Shown in pieces: positions 1 through 7,201 of a stretch of 12,990 nt of DNA. Under the pieces are notes generated by a model. It saw nothing but the letters and a program-made list of their open reading frames with translations, did no database searches and was not told the origin of the DNA. Source of the DNA: an uncultured Micrococcales bacterium (GTDB taxonomy: Bacteria > Actinomycetota > Actinomycetes > S36-B12 > UBA10799); contig CALFYG010000058.1 of NCBI GenBank assembly GCA_937952095.1, forward strand, positions 1 to 12,990, written 5' to 3'. How positions within the stretch are numbered: position 1 is the first letter of the stretch; the number at the start of each line of letters is the position of its first letter. The position numbers and the translations under genes are program-made.

Positions 1-53
1 CTTCATGGTTCTCCGCCTTGGCCGAAACTTCAAGTGCCGAAGCGAGCCTCTCC
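1..53. other. Short non-coding edge downstream of the YitT gene
   Basis: No complete gene. On the reverse strand GGCGGAG precedes an ATG at position 6, 5 bases downstream of it (ATGAAG), which could be the first two codons of the next gene in the YitT operon; the window ends there. Confidence 0.25.
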
Positions 54-677
54 TCAGGACATGCCGAGGTAGCGTCCCGGCCGGTGGTTGATCGCGAGGA
101 TCATATTGACCACCACCGCGCCCAGCACGGAAAGTGCGAGCCCCTGCGGCTTCAGAACGAAGAGCGAGGCGGCAAGGATCGCCAGATCGAGCCCGAGCTG
201 GAAATAGCCGGCGCGGAGGCCCCAGCGCTCCTGAAGGAACATCGCGAGAATGTTGATGCCGCCGAGCGCGGTGCGATGGCGGAACAGCATCAGCAGGCCG
301 GTACCCATCAGCCCGCCGCCGATCACGGTCGCGAAAACCGGATCGAGGCGGGCGATATCCACCCACGCCGGCATGAACCGTGTGAACAGCGCGACGAGGC
401 TGACGGCGAGGAAGGTGCGCAATGCGAAATGCCAGCCCATGCGCCGGATCGCCAGCACATAGAACGGCAGGTTGACCACCGAGAACACCAGCCAGAAGCC
501 CGCGCCCGTCGCGTGGTGGATCAGCAGGGCAAGCCCCGCTGTTCCGCCCGTGACGAGCAGCGCTTTCGTGTAGAGGGCGACCCCGAAGGCGACGAAAAGC
601 GTCGCCATGATGATCGCCAGCAGATCCTCGTAGAGGGCGTGCCGGATTACCGGCGCGCCGTCGTCCGCCGCGCTCAT
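54..677 (-). CDS. YitT/DUF161-family integral membrane protein
   Basis: A 207-residue hydrophobic protein with about five to six membrane segments; the first (around residues 18-45) contains the family-like stretch GVALYTKALLVTGGTAGLAL, and a later one contains ALGGINILAMFLQ. Both resemble the glycine-rich repeats of YitT/DUF161 proteins, inner-membrane proteins of unsettled function. The usual C-terminal DUF2179 domain of longer YitT proteins is absent, as in short proteobacterial members. Its ATG overlaps the stop of the upstream aldehyde dehydrogenase by one base (TGATG), which suggests translational coupling. The protein looks alphaproteobacterial, unlike the actinobacterial genes right of about 1440. 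The family call is fairly sure; the substrate is unknown. Confidence 0.8.
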   Translation of the reverse strand: MSAADDGAPVIRHALYEDLLAIIMATLFVAFGVALYTKALLVTGGTAGLALLIHHATGAGFWLVFSVVNLPFYVLAIRRMGWHFALRTFLAVSLVALFTRFMPAWVDIARLDPVFATVIGGGLMGTGLLMLFRHRTALGGINILAMFLQERWGLRAGYFQLGLDLAILAASLFVLKPQGLALSVLGAVVVNMILAINHRPGRYLGMS

Positions 678-2230
678 CAGGTGAGGCCGCCGAGGCTGAT
701 GTACTTGATGTCGAGGTAGTCATCGAGGCCGTAGTGCGAGCCTTCGCGGCCGACACCGCTCTCCTTCACGCCGCCGAATGGCGCGACCTCGGTGGTGATC
801 AGGCCCTCGTTGACGCCGACCATGCCGTATTTCAGCGCCTCGGAGACGCGGAAGGCGCGGGCGAGATCCTTCGAGTAGAAATAGGCCGCGAGGCCGTATT
901 CGGTGGCGTTCGCCCAGCCGACGACTTCCTCCTCCGTCTCGAACCGGAAGAGCGGCGAGAGCGGGCCGAAGGTTTCCTCCGTGGCGACGCGCATCGCCTG
1001 CGTGACGCCGGTCACCACCGTCGGCTCGAAGAAGGTGCCGCCGAGCGCATGGCGCTTGCCGCCGGCGAGGATGCTGGCGCCCTTGGAGACGGCATCGGCG
1101 AGGTGGCTCTCCACCTTCGCGAGCGCGCGGGCGTCGATCAGCGGGCCGATCTGCACGCCGTTCTCGAAGCCGTTGCCGACCTTCACCTTCGCGACTTCCG
1201 CCGCGAGCTTTTCCGCGAAGGCATCGTAGATGCCGGCCTGCACATAGAAGCGGTTGGTGCAGACGCAGGTCTGCCCGGCATTGCGGTATTTCGCCATCAT
1301 CGCCCCGGCAACCGCGCGATCGAGATCGGCGTCGTCGAAGACGATGAAGGGCGCATTGCCGCCCAGTTCCATCGAGATGCGCTTCATCGTCGCGGCGCTC
1401 TGCGTGGCCAGCAGCTTGCCCACCGGGGTCGAGCCGGTGAAGTGGATCCCGGCCAGGTCCGGGTCGTACAGTGCGACGTCGGACACGGCGATGCCGTCGC
1501 CGGTCACCATGTTGATGACGCCCGGCGGCAGGCCCGCCTCCTCGAGCAGTTGCATGAGGTAGTGCGCAGCGAACTGCTGCGTGGGCGCCGGCTTCCACAC
1601 CACGACGTTGCCCATCAGTGCGGGCGCGGTGGGCAGGTTGCCCGCAATGGCCGTGAAGTTGAACGGGGTGATGGCGTAGACGAACCCCTCGAGCGGGCGG
1701 TGATCGGTCTGGTTCCACACCCCTGGACTGGACCGGGGCTGCTCGCGCAGGATCTCGTCGGCGAACAGCACGTTGAAGCGCCAGAAGTCGATGAGTTCGC
1801 AGGCCGAGTCGATCTCGGCCTGGAAGGCGGTCTTGGACTGCCCCAGCATCGTCGCGGCGTTGAGGGTGTCGCGCCAGGGGCCTGCCAGCAGATCGGCGGC
1901 CTTCAGGAAGATGGCCGCGCGGTCGTCGTAGGACATCGCGCGCCAGGCCGGGGCCGCAGCCTTGGCGGCGGCGACAGCGGCTGCCGCGTCCTTGCGGGTG
2001 GCGTTCTTCGTGACGCCGAGGGTGCTGGCGTGCGCATGCGGCTGCACGACCTTTATCCGCGAGCCGCCACCCATCGTCCATTGGCCGTCGATGTACATCG
2101 GGAGGTCGATCGTGCCCTGGGTCCCCATCTGGGCCAGGCGGGCCTGCAGTGAGACGCGATGCGGCGAGCCGGGCTCGTAGAGGCGGTTCGGCTCGTTCTC
2201 GATCGAGGGGATCTTCGTGACAGCATCCAT
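677..2230 (-). CDS. Hybrid aldehyde dehydrogenase: N-half P5C dehydrogenase, C-half succinate-semialdehyde dehydrogenase (probable assembly chimera)
   Basis: A 517-residue frame. I chose ATG 2230 because AAGGA lies 8 bases upstream; the frame stays open further upstream but resembles nothing there. Residues 1 to about 263 read as an actinobacterial 1-pyrroline-5-carboxylate dehydrogenase (PruA/RocA type, glutamate from proline): EGFVYAITPFNFTAIAGNLP at 181-200 and WKPAPTQ at 212-218. From the shared motif FTGST (264-268) the protein becomes a GabD-type succinate-semialdehyde dehydrogenase: VGKLL, TMKRISMELGGNAPF (Glu288), GQTCVCTNRFYV with catalytic Cys322, and GVGREGSHYGLDDYLDIKYI at the C-terminus. 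P5C dehydrogenases do not carry that C-half. The left neighbour is alphaproteobacterial and the right neighbours are actinobacterial, so I read this as two truncated genes joined in frame. A functional fusion is unlikely. Confidence 0.85.
   Translation of the reverse strand: MDAVTKIPSIENEPNRLYEPGSPHRVSLQARLAQMGTQGTIDLPMYIDGQWTMGGGSRIKVVQPHAHASTLGVTKNATRKDAAAAVAAAKAAAPAWRAMSYDDRAAIFLKAADLLAGPWRDTLNAATMLGQSKTAFQAEIDSACELIDFWRFNVLFADEILREQPRSSPGVWNQTDHRPLEGFVYAITPFNFTAIAGNLPTAPALMGNVVVWKPAPTQQFAAHYLMQLLEEAGLPPGVINMVTGDGIAVSDVALYDPDLAGIHFTGSTPVGKLLATQSAATMKRISMELGGNAPFIVFDDADLDRAVAGAMMAKYRNAGQTCVCTNRFYVQAGIYDAFAEKLAAEVAKVKVGNGFENGVQIGPLIDARALAKVESHLADAVSKGASILAGGKRHALGGTFFEPTVVTGVTQAMRVATEETFGPLSPLFRFETEEEVVGWANATEYGLAAYFYSKDLARAFRVSEALKYGMVGVNEGLITTEVAPFGGVKESGVGREGSHYGLDDYLDIKYISLGGLT
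1427..1441. other. Probable chimeric junction inside the aldehyde dehydrogenase frame
   Basis: These bases encode FTGST (reverse strand), the short motif common to P5C dehydrogenases and succinate-semialdehyde dehydrogenases. Protein identity switches here: upstream sequence fits only P5CDH, downstream only SSADH. CTCGAG occurs many times right of this point (for example near 1540, 1690, 2306 and 2767), and I find none in 1-1440. A join between reads of two organisms sharing a short identical stretch would look like this. Confidence 0.75.
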
Positions 2231-2268
2231 GACGCCGATCCTTCCATCACTTGCCCGATCGTGGCGAG

Positions 2269-2640
2269 TTACTGCAGATGTGGGATCTCCTCGATCGCGT
2301 ACCACTCGAGGTCGTCGACGAAAAGGGCCGCCCAGTCCGCAACCGGCACGTCCGCAGTCGTGGTCATCGAGGTCACAGCACCGGCCACGGGAGCGGCCAC
2401 CTCACCGGGCAGGTCCACGGCCAGTGTCGCCCGGCGGTGGCCCGAGGTCATCGCCGCGACCGTCGAGATCTCCTCGGCGGCTTTCGTGGCCAGGAACTCC
2501 AGCTCCTCGTCGTCGGCGTCGGGGTACTGCGCGCGCAGGGCGCGGGTGACGGCGTTGATGCGGGTGCCCGCAGGGACCAGGCCGGACTCGTACCAGCCGA
2601 CCACCTCGGGCAGCGTGCTGGGAACGTAGGCGCGGATCAA
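2269..2640 (-). CDS. DUF6912-family protein, translationally coupled to the lipase gene
   Basis: A 123-residue soluble protein beginning (M)IRAYVPSTLPEVVGWYESG, with INAVTRALRAQ at 28-38, DDEELEFLATKAAEE at 43-57 and RRATLAVDLPG at 69-79. This pattern matches the actinobacterial DUF6912 family, whose function is not known. The start is a TTG whose last two bases are the first two of the patatin gene's TGA stop (TTGA overlap), so ribosomes finishing the lipase could re-initiate here. The longer open frame upstream is only the shadow of the lipase gene. The P5C dehydrogenase start follows after a 38-base gap on the same strand, so the three may share a transcript. Family assignment is from memory of the N-terminal pattern; no catalytic motif is visible. 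Confidence 0.75.
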   Translation of the reverse strand: MIRAYVPSTLPEVVGWYESGLVPAGTRINAVTRALRAQYPDADDEELEFLATKAAEEISTVAAMTSGHRRATLAVDLPGEVAAPVAGAVTSMTTTADVPVADWAALFVDDLEWYAIEEIPHLQ

Positions 2641-3638
2641 CTGACGTCGGCCAGGTGGTCCGGGCCGACCCGGTCGGGGTCGCGCAGGGCCTCCACAGAG
2701 GTCCGCAGGGACGTCTCCAGCACGGCCAGCCGGCGGCTGTTGTCCATCACGTTGGCGCCCATCGCCTCGAGGTCCTCCGGTCCGGGCCCGAGGATCGTCA
2801 CATCGGCCCCGCCGGCGCGCAGTTTCCCGACCTCTGTGACGCAGCGCTTGGTCACCTGGGCCCGCCAGCGGCGCTCGACCCTGCCCAGCACGGTGTCGGG
2901 CTGATCCATCGCGAAGGACAACATCGGTGCCAGCACGTACACCTCGTCGAGGTCGAGTCCGGCCAGCAGGTCCGCCGAGGTCGCCGACCACGCACCGCCG
3001 TCGATGTAGGTGCGCCCGTCGATGGTCACCGGCCGGAACCACCCGGGGATCGCACAACTGGCCATCACCGCGTCGGACAGAGGGACCTGCGGGGCGTTCT
3101 CATGCCCGAACGCCACGCGCCGACCGCTCTCGTAGTCCAGGGCGACGATCCACACGTTGTCGTGCGGGGACCACTCGCCGTACGGGGTGAAGGCCTCCAC
3201 CAGGTGCCCCACGCGGTCCAGGGAGCCCTTGCCAGCCGGCATGAACGCGGCGAGCACGGCAGTGGGCGGCATCTTGCGGGCCCGGCCGGCCAGGGACCGA
3301 CGGATCAACTTGCCGCTGCCCGGGCCGAGCAGGCGCGGGATCGAGGGGCGATGTCCACCCGTGGCCTTCTCGTAGTCCCACGAGTACCCGGCCAGCGGAC
3401 CGTCGACGATGGACTTGCCGCGCTGGTGGTCGATGAGTTGTTCGACGCTGACCCCGGCTCCGAGCAACGACGAGAGCACGGACCCGGCCGAGGTTCCGAC
3501 GATGTACTCGGCGGTGCGGGGATCGAAGCCGTGGATCTCCTCCACGGCCTTGAGCGCGCCCACCATCCACGCCGCTCCGAGGATGCCGCCGCCCCCGAGA
3601 ACCAGGCCCCGGCGGGGGGCCACGGACTCAGCGCTCAT
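2637..3638 (-). CDS. Patatin-like phospholipase / acyl hydrolase
   Basis: A 333-residue serine hydrolase of the patatin fold. The oxyanion loop is GGGGILG at residues 15-21, the nucleophile elbow is GTSAGS with Ser50 at 48-53, and the dyad aspartate is Asp213 in YIDGG. No signal peptide or membrane helix is seen, so it should be cytoplasmic or at a lipid surface. ATG 3638 is preceded by AGGAGGG, 11 bases upstream. It sits 70 bases downstream of the WS/DGAT gene and overlaps the DUF6912 gene by 4 bases. Patatin-family enzymes release fatty acids from phospholipids or acylglycerols; next to a storage-lipid synthase, a role in lipid turnover is a reasonable inference, but the substrate cannot be read from sequence. 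Confidence 0.9.
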   Translation of the reverse strand: MSAESVAPRRGLVLGGGGILGAAWMVGALKAVEEIHGFDPRTAEYIVGTSAGSVLSSLLGAGVSVEQLIDHQRGKSIVDGPLAGYSWDYEKATGGHRPSIPRLLGPGSGKLIRRSLAGRARKMPPTAVLAAFMPAGKGSLDRVGHLVEAFTPYGEWSPHDNVWIVALDYESGRRVAFGHENAPQVPLSDAVMASCAIPGWFRPVTIDGRTYIDGGAWSATSADLLAGLDLDEVYVLAPMLSFAMDQPDTVLGRVERRWRAQVTKRCVTEVGKLRAGGADVTILGPGPEDLEAMGANVMDNSRRLAVLETSLRTSVEALRDPDRVGPDHLADVS

Positions 3639-3708
3639 GATCGCTTCTGCCCTCCTGTTCGGTCTTCACACTGCAGCGTCCGGTCACGAAGCAGTGCCCG
3701 GGCTGACG

Positions 3709-5133
3709 CTAACCCCTTCTCACCCTTTTTGCGCGGTTACGCGTCCGTCGTGTCGTATCCAGCAGCTCGTCCATCGCCTCGGACAGGCACGCCGTGAGGA
3801 CATCGACGTCGTCCATCGCATCGCGGTCCGCGTTGAGCCCGAAGAACACACCACCGTTGTACGAGGTCAGTCCGATGGTCAGCGCCATCCCCTTCACCAG
3901 CGGCAGCACGGGATATGCGCCGAGCAGTTCGGCACCGGCGACGTACAGCGGCGTCTGCGGTCCCGGCACATTGGTGATCACGACGTTGGCGACCCGCCGG
4001 GACAGATCGCCGGCCACGCGCGCACCCATGGCGTGCAGGGTCGGCGGCGCGAAGCCGGTCAGCGCCACCAGCGTCTGCGCGCCCACCATGTGTCCGCTGG
4101 CCGAGTACTGGGCCATTTCGAAACTGATGCGGGTGAGCCGCACGACGGGATCCGGCTCACCCGTGGGCAGGTCGACGACGAAGGCCTCGACCTCGTTCCC
4201 GGGCCGTCGGGCCCCGATGTCCTGCACACTCACCGGCACCATCGCGCGAATGGTGTGGCGGGTTCCGACGGTCTCCTGACGGGTCATCAGCCAGGCGCGC
4301 AAGGCACCCGCCACCACCGCCAGCACGACGTCGTTGACCGTGCCCCCGTGATAGCGACGGACGGTCTTGAAGTCCTCGAGGTCCAGCGTGGCGGTCCCGA
4401 AGCGGCGCTGGGCGCCGATGGGGACGTTGAGCGGGCTCTCGGCCGGGGGGCGGGCTGCACTCCACAGCGCCGTGACCAGGCCGCCGGCCTGCCGCAATGC
4501 GTTCGCGGCGGCGTCGCTGACGTCGGTCAGGCTCTTGCGGGCATGATCCACGATCGCGGCTGGGCGCCGGATGGTGTCCACCACCGCACCGGCCACGAGT
4601 TCGGCGCCGCTGGGCTCCTGGGACGGGTTCCAGTGCAGGTCAGGGGCGGGCTTGGGGTCTGGTGTGGGGTCCAGGATCACCTGACCGATGTCCACTGCCG
4701 CCGTGCCGTCGATCATCGCGTGGTGGGTCTTGGTGAGGATGGCGAACCGGCCGCCCTCGAGTCCCTCCACGAGGTAGACCTCCCAGAGCGGCCGGGTGCG
4801 GTCCAACGGCCGGCTCATGATCCGGGCAGCCAGTTCGCGCAACTGTCCCTCAGTGCCCGGCGACGGCAGCGCCGAGCGCCGGACATGGAAGGCCACGTCG
4901 AAGTCCTGGTCGTCGACCCACACCGGGTTGGCCAGACGACCCGGCACCCAGCGCACGCGCTGGCGGTAGCGCGGGACGAAGGCGATCCGCCTGCGGATCA
5001 GGGTGACGAGCCGGTCGTAGTCGAATCCGCTGTCCGGGGCCTGGAAAATCAGCATCTCGCCCACATGCATGGGCGTGGTCTCCTCCTCCAGATAGAAGAA
5101 CGAGACATCCAACGCGCTGAGGCGATCGGGCAC
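3709..5133 (-). CDS. Wax ester synthase / acyl-CoA:diacylglycerol acyltransferase (WS/DGAT)
   Basis: A 474-residue enzyme, the usual length of the bacterial WS/DGAT family (mycobacterial Tgs proteins). The catalytic HHxxxDG motif is HHAMIDG at residues 137-143. The N-terminus (M)PDRLSALDVSFFYLEEETTP is typical, as are PLWEVYLVEGLEGG around 115-128 and VITNVPGP in the C-terminal half. The family transfers acyl-CoA to diacylglycerol or fatty alcohol, making triacylglycerol or wax ester at the inner membrane. I chose GTG 5133 because AGGA lies 5 bases upstream and the family N-terminus begins there; ATG 5163 is a possible longer start. The lipase gene follows on the same strand. The gene upstream is separated by a probable terminator, so WS/DGAT probably has its own promoter in 5134-5234. 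Confidence 0.92.
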   Translation of the reverse strand: MPDRLSALDVSFFYLEEETTPMHVGEMLIFQAPDSGFDYDRLVTLIRRRIAFVPRYRQRVRWVPGRLANPVWVDDQDFDVAFHVRRSALPSPGTEGQLRELAARIMSRPLDRTRPLWEVYLVEGLEGGRFAILTKTHHAMIDGTAAVDIGQVILDPTPDPKPAPDLHWNPSQEPSGAELVAGAVVDTIRRPAAIVDHARKSLTDVSDAAANALRQAGGLVTALWSAARPPAESPLNVPIGAQRRFGTATLDLEDFKTVRRYHGGTVNDVVLAVVAGALRAWLMTRQETVGTRHTIRAMVPVSVQDIGARRPGNEVEAFVVDLPTGEPDPVVRLTRISFEMAQYSASGHMVGAQTLVALTGFAPPTLHAMGARVAGDLSRRVANVVITNVPGPQTPLYVAGAELLGAYPVLPLVKGMALTIGLTSYNGGVFFGLNADRDAMDDVDVLTACLSEAMDELLDTTRRTRNRAKRVRRG

Positions 5134-5234
5134 GGGGTTCCTGCCTTTCCCAAGTGGATCCATTGTCCCATGCGGACAGCGATTTACTCGCCGCGTGGCA
5201 CGTGGGCGGCCTCTGTCGGCCCTCCACATCCGAG

Positions 5235-5257
5235 TGAGCCGTCGCGTGGACGGCTCA
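5235..5257 (-). terminator. Hairpin at the end of the HAD-like gene
   Basis: A perfect 9-base inverted repeat, TGAGCCGTC / GACGGCTCA, with a 5-base loop. The right arm includes the TGA stop of the HAD-like gene. There is no T-tract, as is common for high-GC actinobacterial terminators. The location between two same-strand genes supports termination of the ATPase-HAD transcript before the WS/DGAT gene. Confidence 0.55.
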
Positions 5258-5902
5258 GCGACTCAGAGTCATGCCGAACAACGCGTCGATCTCGCTGGCC
5301 GTCGTCGGGTAGTCGGTGTGGTGGATCGCGACGAACCCGAGGTCACGTGCCGCGTGCACGTTGGGAAGCAGATCGTCGACGAAGACACACTCCGGCGCCG
5401 TGAGACTGAGTTCCTCGAGCGTGTGGTGGAAGATGTCCGCGTCCGGCTTGCGCATCCCGACCCGACCGGAGATGACGACCACGTCGAACATCCCGTCGAA
5501 CAGATCGTCGGGGTAGTTGTCCCCCCAGGAGTTGCTGAGCAGGGCCGTGCGGATCCCCCGTTCTTTGGCCCGGCGCACCAGCGCGATCATGTCCGGGCTG
5601 TTCCGGAAGAAGCGGAACATCCGCCGCAGCAGTCCGTCTCCGTCGATCTGCTGGCCGGTGCGCGCGGTCAGTGCCTGCGCGAGGTGCGCCTCGAACTCGG
5701 GTACCTCGAGCTCGCCCTTCTCGATGGCGTGGATGGGGTTGTAGGCGGCCTCCATGCCGTACTCCGGGCCGAGCCACTCGCGCATCACACTGATGTAGGC
5801 GTCCACGTCGATGGCCTCGTCCTGCACCCAGGCGCCCATCGCTTCCCGCATTCCGATGGTGAGCACGCCACCCCAGTCGACGACGAGTCCGGACAGCGGC
5901 AT
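5255..5902 (-). CDS. HAD-superfamily hydrolase (HAD-IA like) with altered motif I
   Basis: A 215-residue Rossmann-like HAD protein. Motif I is VVDWGGVLT with nucleophile Asp9; the position two residues on, normally the general acid/base Asp, is Gly11. Motif II is ALLSNSWG (Ser123), motif III is GMRKPD (Lys152) and motif IV is VFVDDLLPN (Asp176, Asp177). The helical cap at about 20-90 fits subclass IA. Loss of the second motif I Asp is known in other HAD members, including epoxide-hydrolase-like and dehalogenase-like ones, so simple phosphatase activity should not be assumed. ATG 5902 lies 9 bases after the stop of the ATPase gene, so the two are probably co-transcribed. The substrate is unknown. 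Confidence 0.85.
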   Translation of the reverse strand: MPLSGLVVDWGGVLTIGMREAMGAWVQDEAIDVDAYISVMREWLGPEYGMEAAYNPIHAIEKGELEVPEFEAHLAQALTARTGQQIDGDGLLRRMFRFFRNSPDMIALVRRAKERGIRTALLSNSWGDNYPDDLFDGMFDVVVISGRVGMRKPDADIFHHTLEELSLTAPECVFVDDLLPNVHAARDLGFVAIHHTDYPTTASEIDALFGMTLSR

Positions 5903-5911
5903 GACTTCAGG

Positions 5912-6919
5912 CTATCGGGTGACCCGGCGCTGCTCGTCGGCCAGTTCCGCCACGATCGGCGCCAACGCCTGCTCGGACACGGGCTCACCGAGCCAGCCCA
6001 CGGCCGCCTCGGGCAGGTAGTCGCCGAGACGTTGTGCGATCGCCGCCGTCGACGTGTGGGGCTCGCGACAGCGGTTGACGACGACGGTGGTGCGCCCCCG
6101 CACGAGGTCGGCCACAGCGGGCAGTGCCCGCCACAACCTGCGTGCAGACAGGTCCGACTCCCCCACCACCACGACGACATCATCAGCGGCCTGCAGACAG
6201 ACCGCAGTGGCCGTGGTCCAATCCGGCACCAATCCGATCTCCCCGGCCACATCGACGGCACTGTCCACATCGACCACGACGTGCCGGTAGCGCGAGCGGG
6301 CCAGATCCAGGACGTGGTGCAGCGCACCAGGGTGCGCGGCGGGGTAGAGGGAGGGGTCCAGCCCGGTGAGCACCTCGAGGCCGTTGTGCTGGACCACGGG
6401 CAGATCCGGTGTCCCACGATCGGCGGACAGGCACGCCTCGAGCAGCCCTCCGAGTGGCAGGTCGAGCAGGTCGGCGAGGGCCGGCGCATGCACGTTGGCA
6501 TCCACGAGGACCGTCGTCTGCGTCCGCGAGAGACGCTCGGCGATCGCTGTGGCCACGGTTGTGGCCCCCCAGGAGCCGGGTGGGCACCACACCGCCACCA
6601 CCCGCCCGCCGTCGGCAGTGGCGAGATCCAGTGCGGCACGCAGACCCGCCAGCGTGGCGCCTTCCGGCGGGCAGTCTGCCAGCGGGCCATGACCCACAAC
6701 GACGACCGGGCTCAAACCCCGAAGCCGGGCCAGCGCCTCGGCCAGGCGCGGGAAGTCCTCGGACATGACGACAAAATCGGGAACCTCGACCTCTGCGGTC
6801 ACGAGCAACTCGACAACCGTCCGGCATTGGGCCGCAGTCGCCGAGGCCGCATCCACCTCGGCCAGCAGGGATTCCTCCCACAACTGCCCGGTGCGCCCGA
6901 GCACCAACTCCAGCGCCAC
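5912..6919 (-). CDS. MinD/ParA/CpaE-like P-loop ATPase with a lysine-less Walker A
   Basis: A 335-residue protein. Residues 1 to about 100 form a poorly conserved N-terminal domain resembling the receiver-like domain of CpaE/TadZ proteins (VVELLVTAEVEVPDFVVMS at 35-53). Residues 105-335 are a deviant P-loop domain: GRVVAVWCPPGSWGATTVAT at 105-124, TTVLVDANVHAPALADLL at 135-152 (switch I region), and YRHVVVDVDS at 211-220 as the Walker B-like strand. Walker A normally reads KGGxGKTT; here it is PPGSWGATT, lacking both the signature lysine and the P-loop lysine. ATP hydrolysis is therefore doubtful. The start is GTG 6919 with GGGGA about 6 bases upstream. No pilus (Tad) genes are in the window, so a pilus role is not supported. 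It may position or scaffold something at the membrane; this is inference. Confidence 0.75.
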   Translation of the reverse strand: MALELVLGRTGQLWEESLLAEVDAASATAAQCRTVVELLVTAEVEVPDFVVMSEDFPRLAEALARLRGLSPVVVVGHGPLADCPPEGATLAGLRAALDLATADGGRVVAVWCPPGSWGATTVATAIAERLSRTQTTVLVDANVHAPALADLLDLPLGGLLEACLSADRGTPDLPVVQHNGLEVLTGLDPSLYPAAHPGALHHVLDLARSRYRHVVVDVDSAVDVAGEIGLVPDWTTATAVCLQAADDVVVVVGESDLSARRLWRALPAVADLVRGRTTVVVNRCREPHTSTAAIAQRLGDYLPEAAVGWLGEPVSEQALAPIVAELADEQRRVTR

Positions 6920-6982
6920 GGATCATCCCCAGGTTGTGTGCATGCCCTTGTGATCATAATGCGGTGTGGGAGGATCGCTGAC
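6920..6982. promoter_or_regulatory. Divergent intergenic region between the ATPase and HTH genes
   Basis: This 63-base gap must hold start signals for both directions. Forward: CATAAT at 6955-6960 resembles a -10 box, with TTGTGT at 6934-6939 as a poor -35 at a short 15-base spacing; GGGAGGA at 6968-6974 is the Shine-Dalgarno of the HTH gene. Reverse: the GGGGA Shine-Dalgarno of the ATPase lies at about 6926-6930. The promoter boxes are weak guesses; the ribosome sites are clearer. Confidence 0.3.
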
Positions 6983-7201
6983 GTGCGCTTCATGACGCTG
7001 GCAGACGTCGCCGAGACGTTGAACATCTCGTCGGCGCAGGCGTACGCCCTCGTGCGCAGCGGCGAACTGCGTGCGATCAAAGTGGGTGGTCGGGGCCAGT
7101 GGCGGGTCGAGACGACCGAACTCGAGGCCTACATCCAGCGGGCATACCAGCAGACCGCCGAACTGCTAGACAGCCCCGAGCACAGCAGCGACCTGGGTTA
7201 A
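6983..7201 (+). CDS. Small excisionase/BldC-like helix-turn-helix DNA-binding protein
   Basis: A 72-residue protein that is almost entirely one MerR-type winged helix: MTLADVAETLNISSAQAYAL (HTH, residues 4-23), RSGELRAIKVGGRGQWRV (wing) and ELEAYIQRAYQQ at the end. No effector domain follows, so it belongs with excisionase/BldC-like proteins and not full MerR regulators. I start it at GTG 6983 because GGGAGGA lies 8 bases upstream; ATG 6959 precedes that ribosome site and ATG 6992 is too far from it. The last 36 bases overlap, tail to tail, the end of the reverse-strand gene at 7166. BldC of Streptomyces binds direct repeats head to tail as multimers, relevant to the repeats at 7701-7730. Its targets here are unknown. 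Confidence 0.85.
   Translation: MRFMTLADVAETLNISSAQAYALVRSGELRAIKVGGRGQWRVETTELEAYIQRAYQQTAELLDSPEHSSDLG

Noticed and set aside
720..2081. Long open frames opposite or out of phase with the aldehyde dehydrogenase (also 734-2152 forward)
   Set aside because: Arg/Gly/Ala-rich or His/Asp-rich translations with no domain, fully inside a gene with clear family motifs; typical of high-GC shadow frames.
2641..3057. Upstream extension of the DUF6912 frame
   Set aside because: It is out of phase inside the patatin gene; similarity to DUF6912 begins at the TTG at 2640.
5164..5178. TGTCC / GGACA inverted repeat upstream of the WS/DGAT gene as an operator
   Set aside because: Only five-base arms; too short to separate from chance in high-GC DNA.
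3409..5403. 664-codon forward open frame across the WS/DGAT gene, and similar ones at 5195-7201 and 9253-10914
   Set aside because: They lie antisense to WS/DGAT, HAD/ATPase and secA genes that carry full catalytic motifs. The 5195-7201 frame is real only at its very end, as the HTH gene from 6983.
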